Part shown: piece by piece, positions 44,331 through 53,147 of the stretch | Numbering within the stretch: the stretch's first letter is position 1 | Layout: every line of letters starts with the position of its first letter | Source: Paenibacillaceae bacterium | GTDB lineage: Bacteria; Bacillota; Clostridia; Lachnospirales; Lachnospiraceae | Length of the DNA stretch: 64,000 nt | Assembly: GCA_015057705.1 (NCBI GenBank) | Contig: SVDU01000026.1 | Location: forward strand, 1-64,000 | Direction of reading: 5' to 3' | Position numbers and translations under genes: made by a program | Notes under the pieces: model-generated | The model's input: the letters and a program-made list of their open reading frames with translations, nothing else | The model's database searches: none | Told to the model about the DNA's origin: nothing

Positions 44331-46126
44331 CGGTTATTTCCAGGCGGCATACTGCCCCTACCCCCTTCACGGACGGCGTTTGAAGTGACAATTGACTCAA
44401 GCGTCAGTTCGGTTTGTTCCGAACCTGCCGTGAGGGTGTAGGTGCTGCCAGTCTGTAGTTTGGGACTGCTGATGACAACGGAAGAATACTTTTTCTCAGG
44501 GGTAAAACTGTTAAGCTCATTTCCCTCCTTGTCCTTAAGTGTAACTTCAGTCCCTGCTTCCTGCTGTGCGGCTAAATTATGTAAAACTGAGCATTGGGTA
44601 GAGGAATCACCAAATCCCTGTGCCATACCAGAGCTGCCAACCGCTATTACTGTTCCTCCTGTAATAATCCCATCTCCATTATAATCAATTGCTCCGTTTC
44701 CGTCGCTTACCGGACCGGTGACATAAACCATACCTCCTGATATCAAAAGACTTCCATTGGAATCCAGTCCATCTCCGCCTGTATCTACGTGCAGAGTGCC
44801 TCCTGTTATCTTAATATAAGCATTGGTATCATTCTCCATACTTCCGCCCATTTGACCGCCACCGATTACACCTTTGCCACAAGGACCGCCGCCTCTTCTT
44901 TGCTTGCCTTGTTGTGGCAGGTTTTCATCTGATTGTGCCCCGGACTGGTTTTCCTCTGACCTGGGAGAATTCCCTTTCCCCTGGTCATCTTGCGGCATTT
45001 CCTGTTTCTCTTTCCCACTATCACTCTGACCAGTATCCTGACCTTCTGTAGATGAAGATTTTGGCTGTGCCGCATTAATTCCATCATCGGAAGCCTGAAT
45101 TGAGATTTCCCCACCATTCACCGATACCCGATAAGCTTCCAGTCCTTCATAGCAGCTGGTGACGGTTATTGTACCGTCATTGATCACTACATCCTGATCT
45201 GCATGGAACGCATCATCTCCACATTCTACCGTAAAGGTGCCTCCGTCAATTACCATCGTCCCGCTGGCATGGAAGGAGTCGTCTTTGGAATTGACAGTAA
45301 AGGTTCCGCCTGCCACATAGATGTTTCCAAGAGATGTATCATCCTCATTACTTGATTTCACCGCTTTTCCTGAAGTTGTCAGCAAAAATGTACCATCCAG
45401 GATTTTCACTTCATCCTTACCTGCCAGACACTGGGAGACTGCGTTAACAGAGATATTTCCTCCTGTAATTGCCAACGTATCCTTTGAAACAATTCCGTGT
45501 TTATAGTTGGCATTTACCTCCAGACTTCCACTGCCGTTTACAGTCAGATCCTCTTTCGAGAAGATAACCCCATCTACCGTATTGTCATCAGTATCTATGT
45601 ACTCCGTTCCTCCTGACAGCTTATTTGTTGTTCCATCTGCCAGAGTAACAAAAAACTTATCAGCAGATTTAACATAGATTGCCGCACTGGTTTCACAATT
45701 AATTCCGGCATTTGATAAAATAATCTGAACTTTGTCTGTATCCGCTGCATCAACAATAATCTGACCATTATCCAACGTTCCGCTTACCACATAAGTACCT
45801 TCTTTGCTTATGGTTACAGTACTTCCAGTTATACTGACACCAGCTCCCTCTGCCTCTGCTTTGTCTGAATTCAAATTTATTTTAACTGCACTGCTTTCGT
45901 CGTAGCTCCCATCCTTATCACGGTCTGTAAAGTCCTTGTCAACAGTTGCTTCTGCCGTACTGCTGTCTGTAGTACCATCAGTGCCAGAATCTGCCTGTGT
46001 GCTTTGTGTAACAACCGTATTTTCCATTGAAGTCTGGCTTTTACAGCCAGAAATACTTGTTGATGCTAACGCCATTATTAACACCAGTGCGGCTGCTTTG
46101 CCTCTGAACAGCTTTCTTTTTACCAT
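44327..46126 (-). CDS. Cthe_2159-like carbohydrate-binding lipoprotein
   Basis: Surface lipoprotein with a right-handed beta-helix like Cthe_2159, which binds acidic polysaccharide. Seen in 599 residues: signal peptide with lipobox ASTSISGC (Cys 28), a Ser/Thr/Asp-rich linker, many short repeats of the type GSGSLEVNANYKHGI, GGNISVNAVS, GGTFTVNSKDDSFHA and GDDAFHADQDVVINDG, a low-complexity Gln/Ser/Asp insert (about 345-400) and GRGG/GGGQMGG, then a C-terminal beta domain. Starts 1 base into the DUF4956 stop. Last of a three-gene operon with the VTC protein. Confidence 0.8.
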   Translation of the reverse strand: MVKRKLFRGKAAALVLIMALASTSISGCKSQTSMENTVVTQSTQADSGTDGTTDSSTAEATVDKDFTDRDKDGSYDESSAVKINLNSDKAEAEGAGVSITGSTVTISKEGTYVVSGTLDNGQIIVDAADTDKVQIILSNAGINCETSAAIYVKSADKFFVTLADGTTNKLSGGTEYIDTDDNTVDGVIFSKEDLTVNGSGSLEVNANYKHGIVSKDTLAITGGNISVNAVSQCLAGKDEVKILDGTFLLTTSGKAVKSSNEDDTSLGNIYVAGGTFTVNSKDDSFHASGTMVIDGGTFTVECGDDAFHADQDVVINDGTITVTSCYEGLEAYRVSVNGGEISIQASDDGINAAQPKSSSTEGQDTGQSDSGKEKQEMPQDDQGKGNSPRSEENQSGAQSDENLPQQGKQRRGGGPCGKGVIGGGQMGGSMENDTNAYIKITGGTLHVDTGGDGLDSNGSLLISGGMVYVTGPVSDGNGAIDYNGDGIITGGTVIAVGSSGMAQGFGDSSTQCSVLHNLAAQQEAGTEVTLKDKEGNELNSFTPEKKYSSVVISSPKLQTGSTYTLTAGSEQTELTLESIVTSNAVREGGRGSMPPGNNR

Positions 46127-46815
46127 TATAGTTCCTCCTTATTGCCAAAAGGTCTTCCCAAAAATATTTCAAGATTCCCGTTTCTGCATCGCAAATCGTC
46201 AATCAGTTTCTTTTCTTCTCCGTTATTTTTTAAAACTACTTCATAATCCAGTTTATAAAGACTTCCCATATTGGTTGTCTTCACCTGATTCAGATCCCAG
46301 TTTTTCAGATACCGGGCAAATACTTCATCAAATACAGATGTATAATCCAAAGACTCCGGAATTGTGATCTTAAGTACTTTTACGCCTGTCTTCTGCTGTC
46401 CGAATTTAAGGGAAGCCAGTAAAATATTTACCCCTCCCATAATAAGGACAAATAAAACTGCCATGCCAACGTACCCCATCCCCGTAGCCAGTCCTACCGC
46501 CATTGCCTGAAAAATGCTGCTGATCTCCTCTGCCTTTCCAGGAACTGACCGGAAGCGGACCAGGGAAAAGGCTCCCATTACTGCAACTCCGGTGCCAAGG
46601 TTTCCGTTTACCAGTAAAATAACCATCTGCACCATAGCGGGAAGCAATGCAATTGTCACCACAAATCCCCTTGAATACGAATTCCGGTACATGTGTATAC
46701 CTGCAATTATAAGCCCGAGAACCAGAGAAGTGGTTAAGCATACAAGAAATGATCCTGGTGAAAATGCAACCTCTGATTCCTCTATTAAGATTGATTGAAA
46801 CCATGTATTAAGCAC
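46126..46815 (-). CDS. DUF4956 membrane protein
   Basis: Membrane protein of unknown function that often accompanies VTC-domain proteins. Seen in 229 residues: about four membrane segments (residues 20-40, 50-75, 95-140) including MVQMVILLVNGNLGTGVAVMG and LVRFRSVPGKAEE, and a cytoplasmic C-terminal ferredoxin-like domain (about 145-229). The start is a GTG with GGAGG 8 bases upstream. It overlaps the VTC gene by 8 bases and the lipoprotein gene by 1 base, so all three are coupled. A role in a membrane complex is inferred. Confidence 0.82.
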   Translation of the reverse strand: MLNTWFQSILIEESEVAFSPGSFLVCLTTSLVLGLIIAGIHMYRNSYSRGFVVTIALLPAMVQMVILLVNGNLGTGVAVMGAFSLVRFRSVPGKAEEISSIFQAMAVGLATGMGYVGMAVLFVLIMGGVNILLASLKFGQQKTGVKVLKITIPESLDYTSVFDEVFARYLKNWDLNQVKTTNMGSLYKLDYEVVLKNNGEEKKLIDDLRCRNGNLEIFLGRPFGNKEEL

Positions 46816-47536
46816 AGCTGATTCCTCCTTTTTTCTCTGATCTAATTATTTGCTGCTTTTCATATGCCTGACCATATTTGGAAAAGGAAGCCGGATATAT
46901 TTTCAGTTCATCCAGTATATGACCCAGCCAGAGAGGCATGGATCCAGGGATTTTTATCTCCATAAGGTACCAGCCGTCTTCTAAAAGAGGGGTCCCCCAG
47001 GGACCATTTTCCAGTCTTAAGCAATCGGTTCTCCAAAGGATATTTCCGTCTAAAGTCAGCCGCAGATTCTCATCCTCCAGTCCATACAGGGCAGTTCTTT
47101 CATAGGAAATATACATGGCAGGAATCATATCTTCATAATAGTGCAGAAACCAGTCAATCTCACGAAGTACCTGGGTTTGTTGTTCCGGCTTTATTCCCCG
47201 GTATAAATACGCCTCTGCATCAGCTAAATTAAGAGTTTCACGGCGTTTATAAACAATACCCTGGTATTTCTTTTTCAATTCCAGAAACACAGAACTGGTT
47301 TCTCCTGGCAGCCCATAGCTTCGGAGTCTGAATTTTTCCTTATAAACTGGTTTTTCCAAGGATTTTCTGATCAGCCTTGCATCCGGTGTGTCAAAATAGA
47401 CATTGCATATTGTGGAATTACCGTATTGATCGGTTTCCATTTTCCCCATCAGTCTCTCTTTAAGCTTTAAGTATTGTACCGAATCTATCAGATATTTCAT
47501 TTCTGTCCGTTCAAATGTCATTTGATATCCACTCAT
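46808..47536 (-). CDS. VTC-domain polyphosphate polymerase-like protein
   Basis: Protein with the tunnel-type VTC domain, which in yeast Vtc4 makes polyphosphate from ATP. Seen in 242 residues: the start FERTEMKYLIDSVQYLKLK (with ExK), YFDTPDARLIRKSLEKP, KFRLRSYG (basic tunnel residues), FLELKKKYQGIVYKRR, and the last strand YLMEIKIPGSMPLW (MEIK). All basic and acidic tunnel residues of the family seem present. First gene of the operon with DUF4956 and a surface lipoprotein. The bacterial product may be polyphosphate, but the biology of this operon is open. Confidence 0.85.
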   Translation of the reverse strand: MSGYQMTFERTEMKYLIDSVQYLKLKERLMGKMETDQYGNSTICNVYFDTPDARLIRKSLEKPVYKEKFRLRSYGLPGETSSVFLELKKKYQGIVYKRRETLNLADAEAYLYRGIKPEQQTQVLREIDWFLHYYEDMIPAMYISYERTALYGLEDENLRLTLDGNILWRTDCLRLENGPWGTPLLEDGWYLMEIKIPGSMPLWLGHILDELKIYPASFSKYGQAYEKQQIIRSEKKGGISCA

Positions 47537-47718
47537 AAAAACCTCCTTATCCCCTTCTTTTTGTTACTTTACGCAGATTATACAGATCAAACCTGAAATC
47601 AACTTGAAAGAATGGCAGATTCACAGATCTTTCACAGCTTGCTGGAATGTAAAAATCTTATTGATAAAACTTGACCATTTAGGTACAGTATGTTAATCTT
47701 ATAACGTGGAGGTGCGAT

Positions 47719-48120
47719 ATGCTCATAACCAGAGAATGCGATTATGCCATAAGAATCATAAGAGCCTTATCATCAGGCGATATCATGAACGTTCCTACGA
47801 TCTGTGAGAAAGAATCCCTGACTTCAGCCATCACCTACAAGATGGCACGAAAGCTGGAAAAAGCGGGATTAATCAAAAGCTATCGTGGAAGCGCGGGAGG
47901 CTATGCCTTAAACTGTGATCTGGAACGCACAAGTTTATATGATATTCTCACTGTGATTGATTCCAAAATGCTGCTGATCGAATGCATGCAGTCCGGCTAT
48001 GACTGCCTCGTGAACCAGCCCAAGCAGCCTTGCCTGGTTCACAGGGAGTTCTTAAGAATTCAACTGAATCTTAATCGGGAACTGAAAGAATGTTCTTTGG
48101 CTAAGCTACTGCACGGATAA
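47719..48120 (+). CDS. Rrf2 family transcriptional regulator
   Basis: Winged-helix regulator of the Rrf2/IscR group. Seen in 133 residues: MLITRECDYAIRIIRAL, the helix-turn-helix PTICEKESLTSAITYKMARKLEKAG, GSAGGYALNCD (wing), and three cysteines (ECMQSGYDC...PC, about residues 94-110) in the place where IscR and NsrR bind an Fe-S cluster. Ribosome site GGAGG. It sits 54 bases before cooS in the same direction, so it probably senses redox, Fe-S or CO status and controls the CO dehydrogenase genes. Confidence 0.87.
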   Translation: MLITRECDYAIRIIRALSSGDIMNVPTICEKESLTSAITYKMARKLEKAGLIKSYRGSAGGYALNCDLERTSLYDILTVIDSKMLLIECMQSGYDCLVNQPKQPCLVHREFLRIQLNLNRELKECSLAKLLHG

Positions 48121-48174
48121 TTTTTTTAATTTAATCTTTACTAAAATGGTATAGATTCAAAAGGAGGAAAAACA

Positions 48175-50058
48175 ATGAATCAATGTTACGGGTGCAACAC
48201 CTGTCAAAGCGCCGACAAACCTTTAGAAACGTTCATCTCTTCCCTGCCGATGGAGACTTCTCATCACAGAGTAGAAAAACAAAGCACCAAATGCGGATTT
48301 GGTCTCCAGGGAGTCTGCTGCAGACTCTGTGCCAACGGCCCCTGCCGTATTACGCCGGATGCTCCCCGTGGAATATGCGGAGCGGATGCAGACACAATTG
48401 TTGCCAGAAACTTTTTAAGGGCGGTGGCTTCAGGAAGCGGCTGTTACATACACATTGTTGAAAATACAGCATTAAATTTAAAAAACACAGCAAAAATAAA
48501 AGGCGAATTAAAGGGATTAAAATCTCTTGACCACCTGGCTGACATCTTCGGAATCATAGAATCCGATGTGTACAAAAAGGCGGAAAAAGTCGCTGATGCG
48601 GTAATTGCTGATATCTATAAACCGGAATATGTGGAAATGGAGCTGACGGAAAAAGTCGCTTACGCTCCAAGAGTTGCCCGCTGGAAAGAACTTGGAATCA
48701 TGCCAGGAGGAGCTAAATCCGAAGTATTTAAGGGCGTGGTCAAATGTTCCACCAACTTAAACTCTGATCCCTTAGATATGCTGGTTGACTGCTTAAGACT
48801 GGGTGTCTCCACAGGTGTATACGGACTGACTCTTACAAACCTGTTAAATGATGTGCTTCTTGGACAGCCGGAACTTCGTATGGCTCCCGTAGGCCTTCGT
48901 GTTATTGACCCGGATTATATCAACATCATGATTACCGGACATCAGCATACTATTTTTGTTGATTTACAGGAACAGCTTATTTCCCCAGAGGCAGTTGCCA
49001 AGGCAAAGGCTGTTGGAGCCAAAGGCTTTAAACTGGTAGGCTGTACCTGCGTAGGTCAGGATCTGCAGTTACGTGGCGCTCATTACCAGGAGGTATTTGA
49101 CGGCCATGCAGGAAACAACTACACCAGCGAGGCGATCCTTGCAACTGGCGCCATCGATGCCGTTCTTTCTGAGTTTAACTGTACTCTTCCTGGTATTGAA
49201 CCAATTTGTGAGGAGCTTAAGATCAAACAGATCTGTCTTGATGATGTGGCTAAAAAATCAAATGCAGAGCTTATGAAGTTCGATTTTGACCACCGCAGAG
49301 AGCAGAGTGAAAAGATCATTGATAAAGTGGTGAAATCCTATCAGGAACGCCGAGGCACGGTACCCCTTAATCTTATGCCTGACCACGGATATGAGAATAC
49401 CCTGACCGGTGTCAGCGAAGGTTCCTTAAAGGACTTCCTGGGCGGAAGCTGGAAGCCTCTTATTGATTTAATCGTATCAGGAGATATTAAAGGTATCGCT
49501 GGCGTGGTAGGCTGTTCCAACTTAACCGCAGGAGGACACGATGTTCTTACTGTGGAACTGACAAAGGAACTGATTGCCAAAGATATCATCGTGCTGACTG
49601 CAGGCTGTTCTTCAGGCGGCATCGAAAACTGCGGACTTATGACACCGGAAGCTGCTGAATTTGCCGGTCCTAAATTAAGAGAAGTCTGCAAAAAGCTGGG
49701 AATTCCGCCAGTTCTCAATTTCGGTCCCTGCCTTGCTATCGGACGTCTTGAGATTGTTGCTACTGAAATTGCACAGGAGCTTGGTGTGGATCTTCCCAAA
49801 CTTCCACTTGTCCTTTCTGCAGCTCAGTGGCTGGAAGAACAGGCTCTTGCAGATGGCTGCTTCGGCCTTGCCCTTGGTCTTCCCCTTCATTTAGGACTTC
49901 CTCCTTTTGTAACAGGAAGCAAAGTTGCTGTTAAGGTTCTCACAGATGGTATGAAATCATTAACCGGCGGTCAGGTCATTATTAATAATGATGCTGTGGA
50001 AAGTGCCGACATACTGGAAAAAATCATTATGGAGAAGCGGACCGGTCTTAATATATAG
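48175..50058 (+). CDS. cooS: anaerobic CO dehydrogenase, catalytic subunit
   Basis: Ni-Fe-S enzyme that interconverts CO and CO2. Seen in 627 residues: N-terminal Cys 40, 48, 49, 52, 57 of clusters D and B (CGFGLQGVCCRLCANGPC), and the C-cluster ligands in the stretches GCTCVGQD, VVGCSN, TAGCSSGGIENCG and NFGPCLAIGR. The length is typical of CooS. Strong ribosome site AAAGGAGG. No acetyl-CoA synthase genes or cooC lie near, so this is a stand-alone CODH linked to a ferredoxin and an NAD(P)H reductase. Confidence 0.96.
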   Translation: MNQCYGCNTCQSADKPLETFISSLPMETSHHRVEKQSTKCGFGLQGVCCRLCANGPCRITPDAPRGICGADADTIVARNFLRAVASGSGCYIHIVENTALNLKNTAKIKGELKGLKSLDHLADIFGIIESDVYKKAEKVADAVIADIYKPEYVEMELTEKVAYAPRVARWKELGIMPGGAKSEVFKGVVKCSTNLNSDPLDMLVDCLRLGVSTGVYGLTLTNLLNDVLLGQPELRMAPVGLRVIDPDYINIMITGHQHTIFVDLQEQLISPEAVAKAKAVGAKGFKLVGCTCVGQDLQLRGAHYQEVFDGHAGNNYTSEAILATGAIDAVLSEFNCTLPGIEPICEELKIKQICLDDVAKKSNAELMKFDFDHRREQSEKIIDKVVKSYQERRGTVPLNLMPDHGYENTLTGVSEGSLKDFLGGSWKPLIDLIVSGDIKGIAGVVGCSNLTAGGHDVLTVELTKELIAKDIIVLTAGCSSGGIENCGLMTPEAAEFAGPKLREVCKKLGIPPVLNFGPCLAIGRLEIVATEIAQELGVDLPKLPLVLSAAQWLEEQALADGCFGLALGLPLHLGLPPFVTGSKVAVKVLTDGMKSLTGGQVIINNDAVESADILEKIIMEKRTGLNI

Positions 50059-50069
50059 GAGGAGGGCAT

Positions 50070-50519
50070 ATGAAACGGATATTCATTGATGAAGCCAAAT
50101 GCGACGGGTGTAAGAACTGTGTTCTCGCCTGTATGCAGGCACATAGAAAAGATGGCGGAAGCATTTATGATTTGGATTTAACCAATCCGGAAAATGAATC
50201 CAGAAATCACATCGTCATGAAAGGGAACGGTCACTATGCTCCCATCTTCTGCCGCCACTGCGACCAGCCGGAATGTGTGATGTCCTGTATGAGCGGAGCT
50301 CTTGTAAAGGACGAAGAATCGGGTCACGTATATTACGACGAAAAAAAGTGCGGTTCCTGCTTCATGTGTGTGATGAACTGCCCATACGGTGTGTTAAAAG
50401 CGGACACAACCACGAAAACCAGCGTGATCAAGTGCGACTTCTGCTTTGACCACGGCAGCGAGCCAAGCTGCGTAAAAGCATGTCCTACCAAAGCAATCTA
50501 TGTTAAGGAGGTGGAATGA
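50070..50519 (+). CDS. CooF-like polyferredoxin
   Basis: Electron-transfer protein with four [4Fe-4S] cluster motifs, of the CooF/DmsB/HycB type. Seen in 149 residues: CDGCKNCVLACMQ, CRHCDQPECVMSC, CGSCFMCVMNCP and CDFCFDHGSEPSCVKACP. It accepts electrons from CooS. It starts 11 bases after cooS, and its end overlaps the oxidoreductase gene by 4 bases. The combination CooS-CooF-FAD/NAD reductase is a known CO oxidation module. Confidence 0.93.
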   Translation: MKRIFIDEAKCDGCKNCVLACMQAHRKDGGSIYDLDLTNPENESRNHIVMKGNGHYAPIFCRHCDQPECVMSCMSGALVKDEESGHVYYDEKKCGSCFMCVMNCPYGVLKADTTTKTSVIKCDFCFDHGSEPSCVKACPTKAIYVKEVE

Positions 50520-51745
50520 TGACTCATGTAATTATCGGCGCAGGCGCTGCCGGCATCTCGGCTGCTAAAACAATCCGAAAGCTGGAACCAAAAGCGGATA
50601 TCATCATGGTGTCGGTTGACGACCAGGTTCATTCCCGTTGTATGCTCCATAAGTACTTAAGCCATGAACGGGATGAAGCAGCACTTTCTTTTGTTCCGGA
50701 AGATTTTTTTGATACACTTGGAATCAAGTGGCTGAAGAACAAAGAAGCGGTACATATTGATCCCATCAGACAGACTGTTTTACTTGATGATGGCACAGAG
50801 CTTAACTTTGACCGCCTACTGATTGCAACAGGTGCGCACAGCGTGATACCTCCCATTGTTAATTTAAGAGAAGCCAAAAATGTATTTGGGCTCCGGAATT
50901 TAAGTGACGCAAGAAAAATCCGCAAATTTGCCCAGTCCGCAGATAAGATTCTGGTATTAGGCTCCGGGCTGGTAGGAGTGGACGCCGCTTATGCATTTCT
51001 GGAGCAGAAAAAGGATGTAACGGTATTAGAACTGGCGGACCGGATTCTTCCAAAGCAGCTGGATGAAAAGGCTGGTAAAGCCTATCAGAAGTTATTTGAA
51101 CAGCATGGGTGCAAATTCGTTTTGGGAAGAAAAGTGGTTTTAACCACTATGCCGGAAAATGATCAGATCAACTCCGTTATGCTTGATGACGGGACTATTC
51201 TGGAATGTGATATGATTGTTGTCGCAGCCGGAGTCCGCCCGGCAACAGACTGCACAGAAAGCTGTGAAATTGCCGTTGACCGCTTTATTAAGGTGAATAA
51301 TTGCATGGAAACATCCTGCAAAAACATTTACGCTGCAGGAGATGTGAACGGAATCGCTGCCATATGGCCTAATGCCATGAAGCAGGGATACACAGCTGCC
51401 TTAAATATGTGCGGAGTTCCAACCCCTTATGAAGATCCTTACGGCATGAAAAACACCATGAATTTTTATGGGCTTACAACGCTTTCTTTAGGAGATGGAA
51501 TTGCAAGAGACGGAGATCAGATCCTGTCACTGGAGGACTCCGGTTGTTATAAAAGGGCAATGTTACGTGATGGACGCCTTCAAAGCATTATGATTCAGGG
51601 TCCCATTGATTACACCGGTATCTATCAGTATCTGATCAAAAATCAGGTATCTCTTGATACTGTTAAGACTGATATCTTCCATCTGTCTTTTGCCGACTTT
51701 TACGGAACAGATTCCCGGGGGCAGTATCGTTATACAATGAATTAA
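50516..51745 (+). CDS. NAD(P)H:FAD oxidoreductase of the CODH module
   Basis: Flavoprotein of the rubredoxin/ferredoxin-NAD(P) reductase type. Seen in 409 residues: FAD motif IIGAGAAGISAAKTI, second Rossmann motif LVLGSGLVGVDAAYAF, and NIYAAGDVNGIAAIWPNAM closing the FAD site. It overlaps the ferredoxin gene by 4 bases and is last in the operon. It likely passes CO-derived electrons from CooF to NAD(P)+, so the cell gains NAD(P)H or detoxifies CO and oxygen. Confidence 0.9.
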   Translation: MMTHVIIGAGAAGISAAKTIRKLEPKADIIMVSVDDQVHSRCMLHKYLSHERDEAALSFVPEDFFDTLGIKWLKNKEAVHIDPIRQTVLLDDGTELNFDRLLIATGAHSVIPPIVNLREAKNVFGLRNLSDARKIRKFAQSADKILVLGSGLVGVDAAYAFLEQKKDVTVLELADRILPKQLDEKAGKAYQKLFEQHGCKFVLGRKVVLTTMPENDQINSVMLDDGTILECDMIVVAAGVRPATDCTESCEIAVDRFIKVNNCMETSCKNIYAAGDVNGIAAIWPNAMKQGYTAALNMCGVPTPYEDPYGMKNTMNFYGLTTLSLGDGIARDGDQILSLEDSGCYKRAMLRDGRLQSIMIQGPIDYTGIYQYLIKNQVSLDTVKTDIFHLSFADFYGTDSRGQYRYTMN

Positions 51746-51755
51746 TTTAAAAAGC

Positions 51756-51805
51756 AGTAGGGAAGCCAGATAAGATGAAACCACTGGCTACTCTACTCTT
51801 TTTTT
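51756..51805 (+). terminator. terminator of the cooS operon
   Basis: AGTAG-gga-AGCCAG (51756-51769) pairs with CTGGCT-act-CTACT (51784-51797), followed by C and seven T. The decayed ATPase frame begins inside it. Confidence 0.78.
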
Positions 51806-53027
51806 ATTTAAATACAAGCTCATTTTAAAAATTTCTATTGGAAATGATCTTATTAAAGTATTAACTGGCATCCGCCGAAGCGGAAAATCCGTCATGCTAG
51901 ATTTAATTAAGCAGGAGTTGGTTGCCTCCGGTGTGAATGATAATCAATTTATTTCTATTAACTTTGAAAATATGAGCAACGCGCACCTTTGCTTTGCCGA
52001 AGCCCTGCATCAGGAGATTACTCAGAGAATAAGTGAAATCACAGGTAAGGCATATCTTTTTTTTGATGAGATACAGGAAGTAATTCATTGGGAAAAGTGC
52101 ATTAACTCCTTTCGTGTTGAATTTAATTGTGATATCTATATCACCGGCTCTAACGCCAGGCTGCTTTCAGGAGAGCTGGCCACATACCTTGCAGGAAGAT
52201 ACGTGGAATTTGTAATTTATCCTTTTTCCTTTGGCGAATTCTCAGAGCTATATCATACTATCTTTCCTGACTCAGATTTAAGAGCAATGTTTACCCAATA
52301 CCTTACCAGTGGCGTGATGCCGTATTTGAGCAACCTCCGATATGCCGAGCAGCCGAGCCGTCAGTATCTGCAAGACCTTTATAACTCTGTTGTCCTTAAA
52401 GATATTGTAAAACGCAACAACATCCGTGATGTTGACCTGCTGGAGAGAATCATCGCTTACATCACAGCAAACATCGGAACGACATTCTCCGCTACGGCGA
52501 TTTCAAAATATTTGAAAAACGAAGGACGTACGGTTGCACCGGAAACAATCTTAAACTACATCAAAGCTTGCTAGGATGCTTTTCTTTTTTACCGTGTCCG
52601 CAGGCAGGATCTGCAAGGTAAGAAGATTCTTACTGTCAATGAGAAATACTACATTGCCGACCACGGAATCCGAGAGGCTGTTTTTGGTGGTAATATGAAA
52701 GATATCAACCTGATTTTTGAAAATATTGTGTATATGGAGCTTCTTCGGCAAGGATATAAGGTCACTGTTGGAAAAGCAGGAGAAAAGGAAATTGATTTTA
52801 TTGCTGAAAAGCAGTCCCAAAAGCTCAATGTCCAGGTTGCGTATCTGCTGGCATCACAAGAAACAATCCTGCGAGAATTTGGGGCATATAGCACAGTCAG
52901 AGATAACTTTCCCAAATATGTTGTGTCTTATGATGAATTCGATTTGAGCAGGGACGGATATAAACATGTAAATATTCGTGAGTTTCCTGATGTCTCAGCA
53001 ATGGAATTAAGTATTACCAATAAATAA
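51774..53027 (+). pseudogene. decayed DUF4143/AAA_14 ATPase gene
   Basis: Remnant of a large family of AAA_14-DUF4143 ATPases. The open frame has a Walker A (GIRRSGKS, about 51867-51890), an FFDEIQEV Walker B, a SNARLLSGELATYLAGRY segment, and, after an amber codon at 52572-52574, the DUF4143 part with KYYIADHGIREAVFGG, EKEIDFIAEKQ and FPKYVVSYDEFD. The frame continues without a shift through the amber, so a single base change (probably GAG to TAG) broke it. No ATG, GTG or TTG lies upstream of the Walker A, so the original start has been lost as well. Confidence 0.88.
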
Positions 53028-53067
53028 ATGCCCGGCTTGGCTTACTGACAAGATGGGCATTTATTTT
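53026..53067 (+). terminator. terminator after the ATPase remnant
   Basis: AAATGCCC (53026-53033) pairs with GGGCATTT (53055-53062), followed by ATTTT. It is the old gene's terminator, still intact. Confidence 0.7.
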
Positions 53068-53083
53068 ACTGTTCAAAATTTTC

Positions 53084-53133
53084 TTGACAACTATATCACT
53101 CTGATATAAAATTCAAACTATATCAGAGTGATA
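53084..53133 (+). promoter_or_regulatory. promoter and PadR-type operator of the glycosyltransferase
   Basis: TTGACA (53084-53089), 17 bases, TAAAAT (53107-53112). A 15-bp perfect inverted repeat, TATCACTCTGATATA (53094-53108) and its complement (53119-53133), overlaps the spacer and -10 and covers the expected start. This is what an operator for the PadR encoded downstream should look like. Confidence 0.8.
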
Positions 53134-53147
53134 CAAGGAGAAACAGA

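Noticed and set aside
52572-52574. Amber codon read as pyrrolysine in the DUF4143 ATPase
   Set aside because: The family has no such residue, the gene lacks a start codon, and no pyl genes are seen; a nonsense mutation is simpler.
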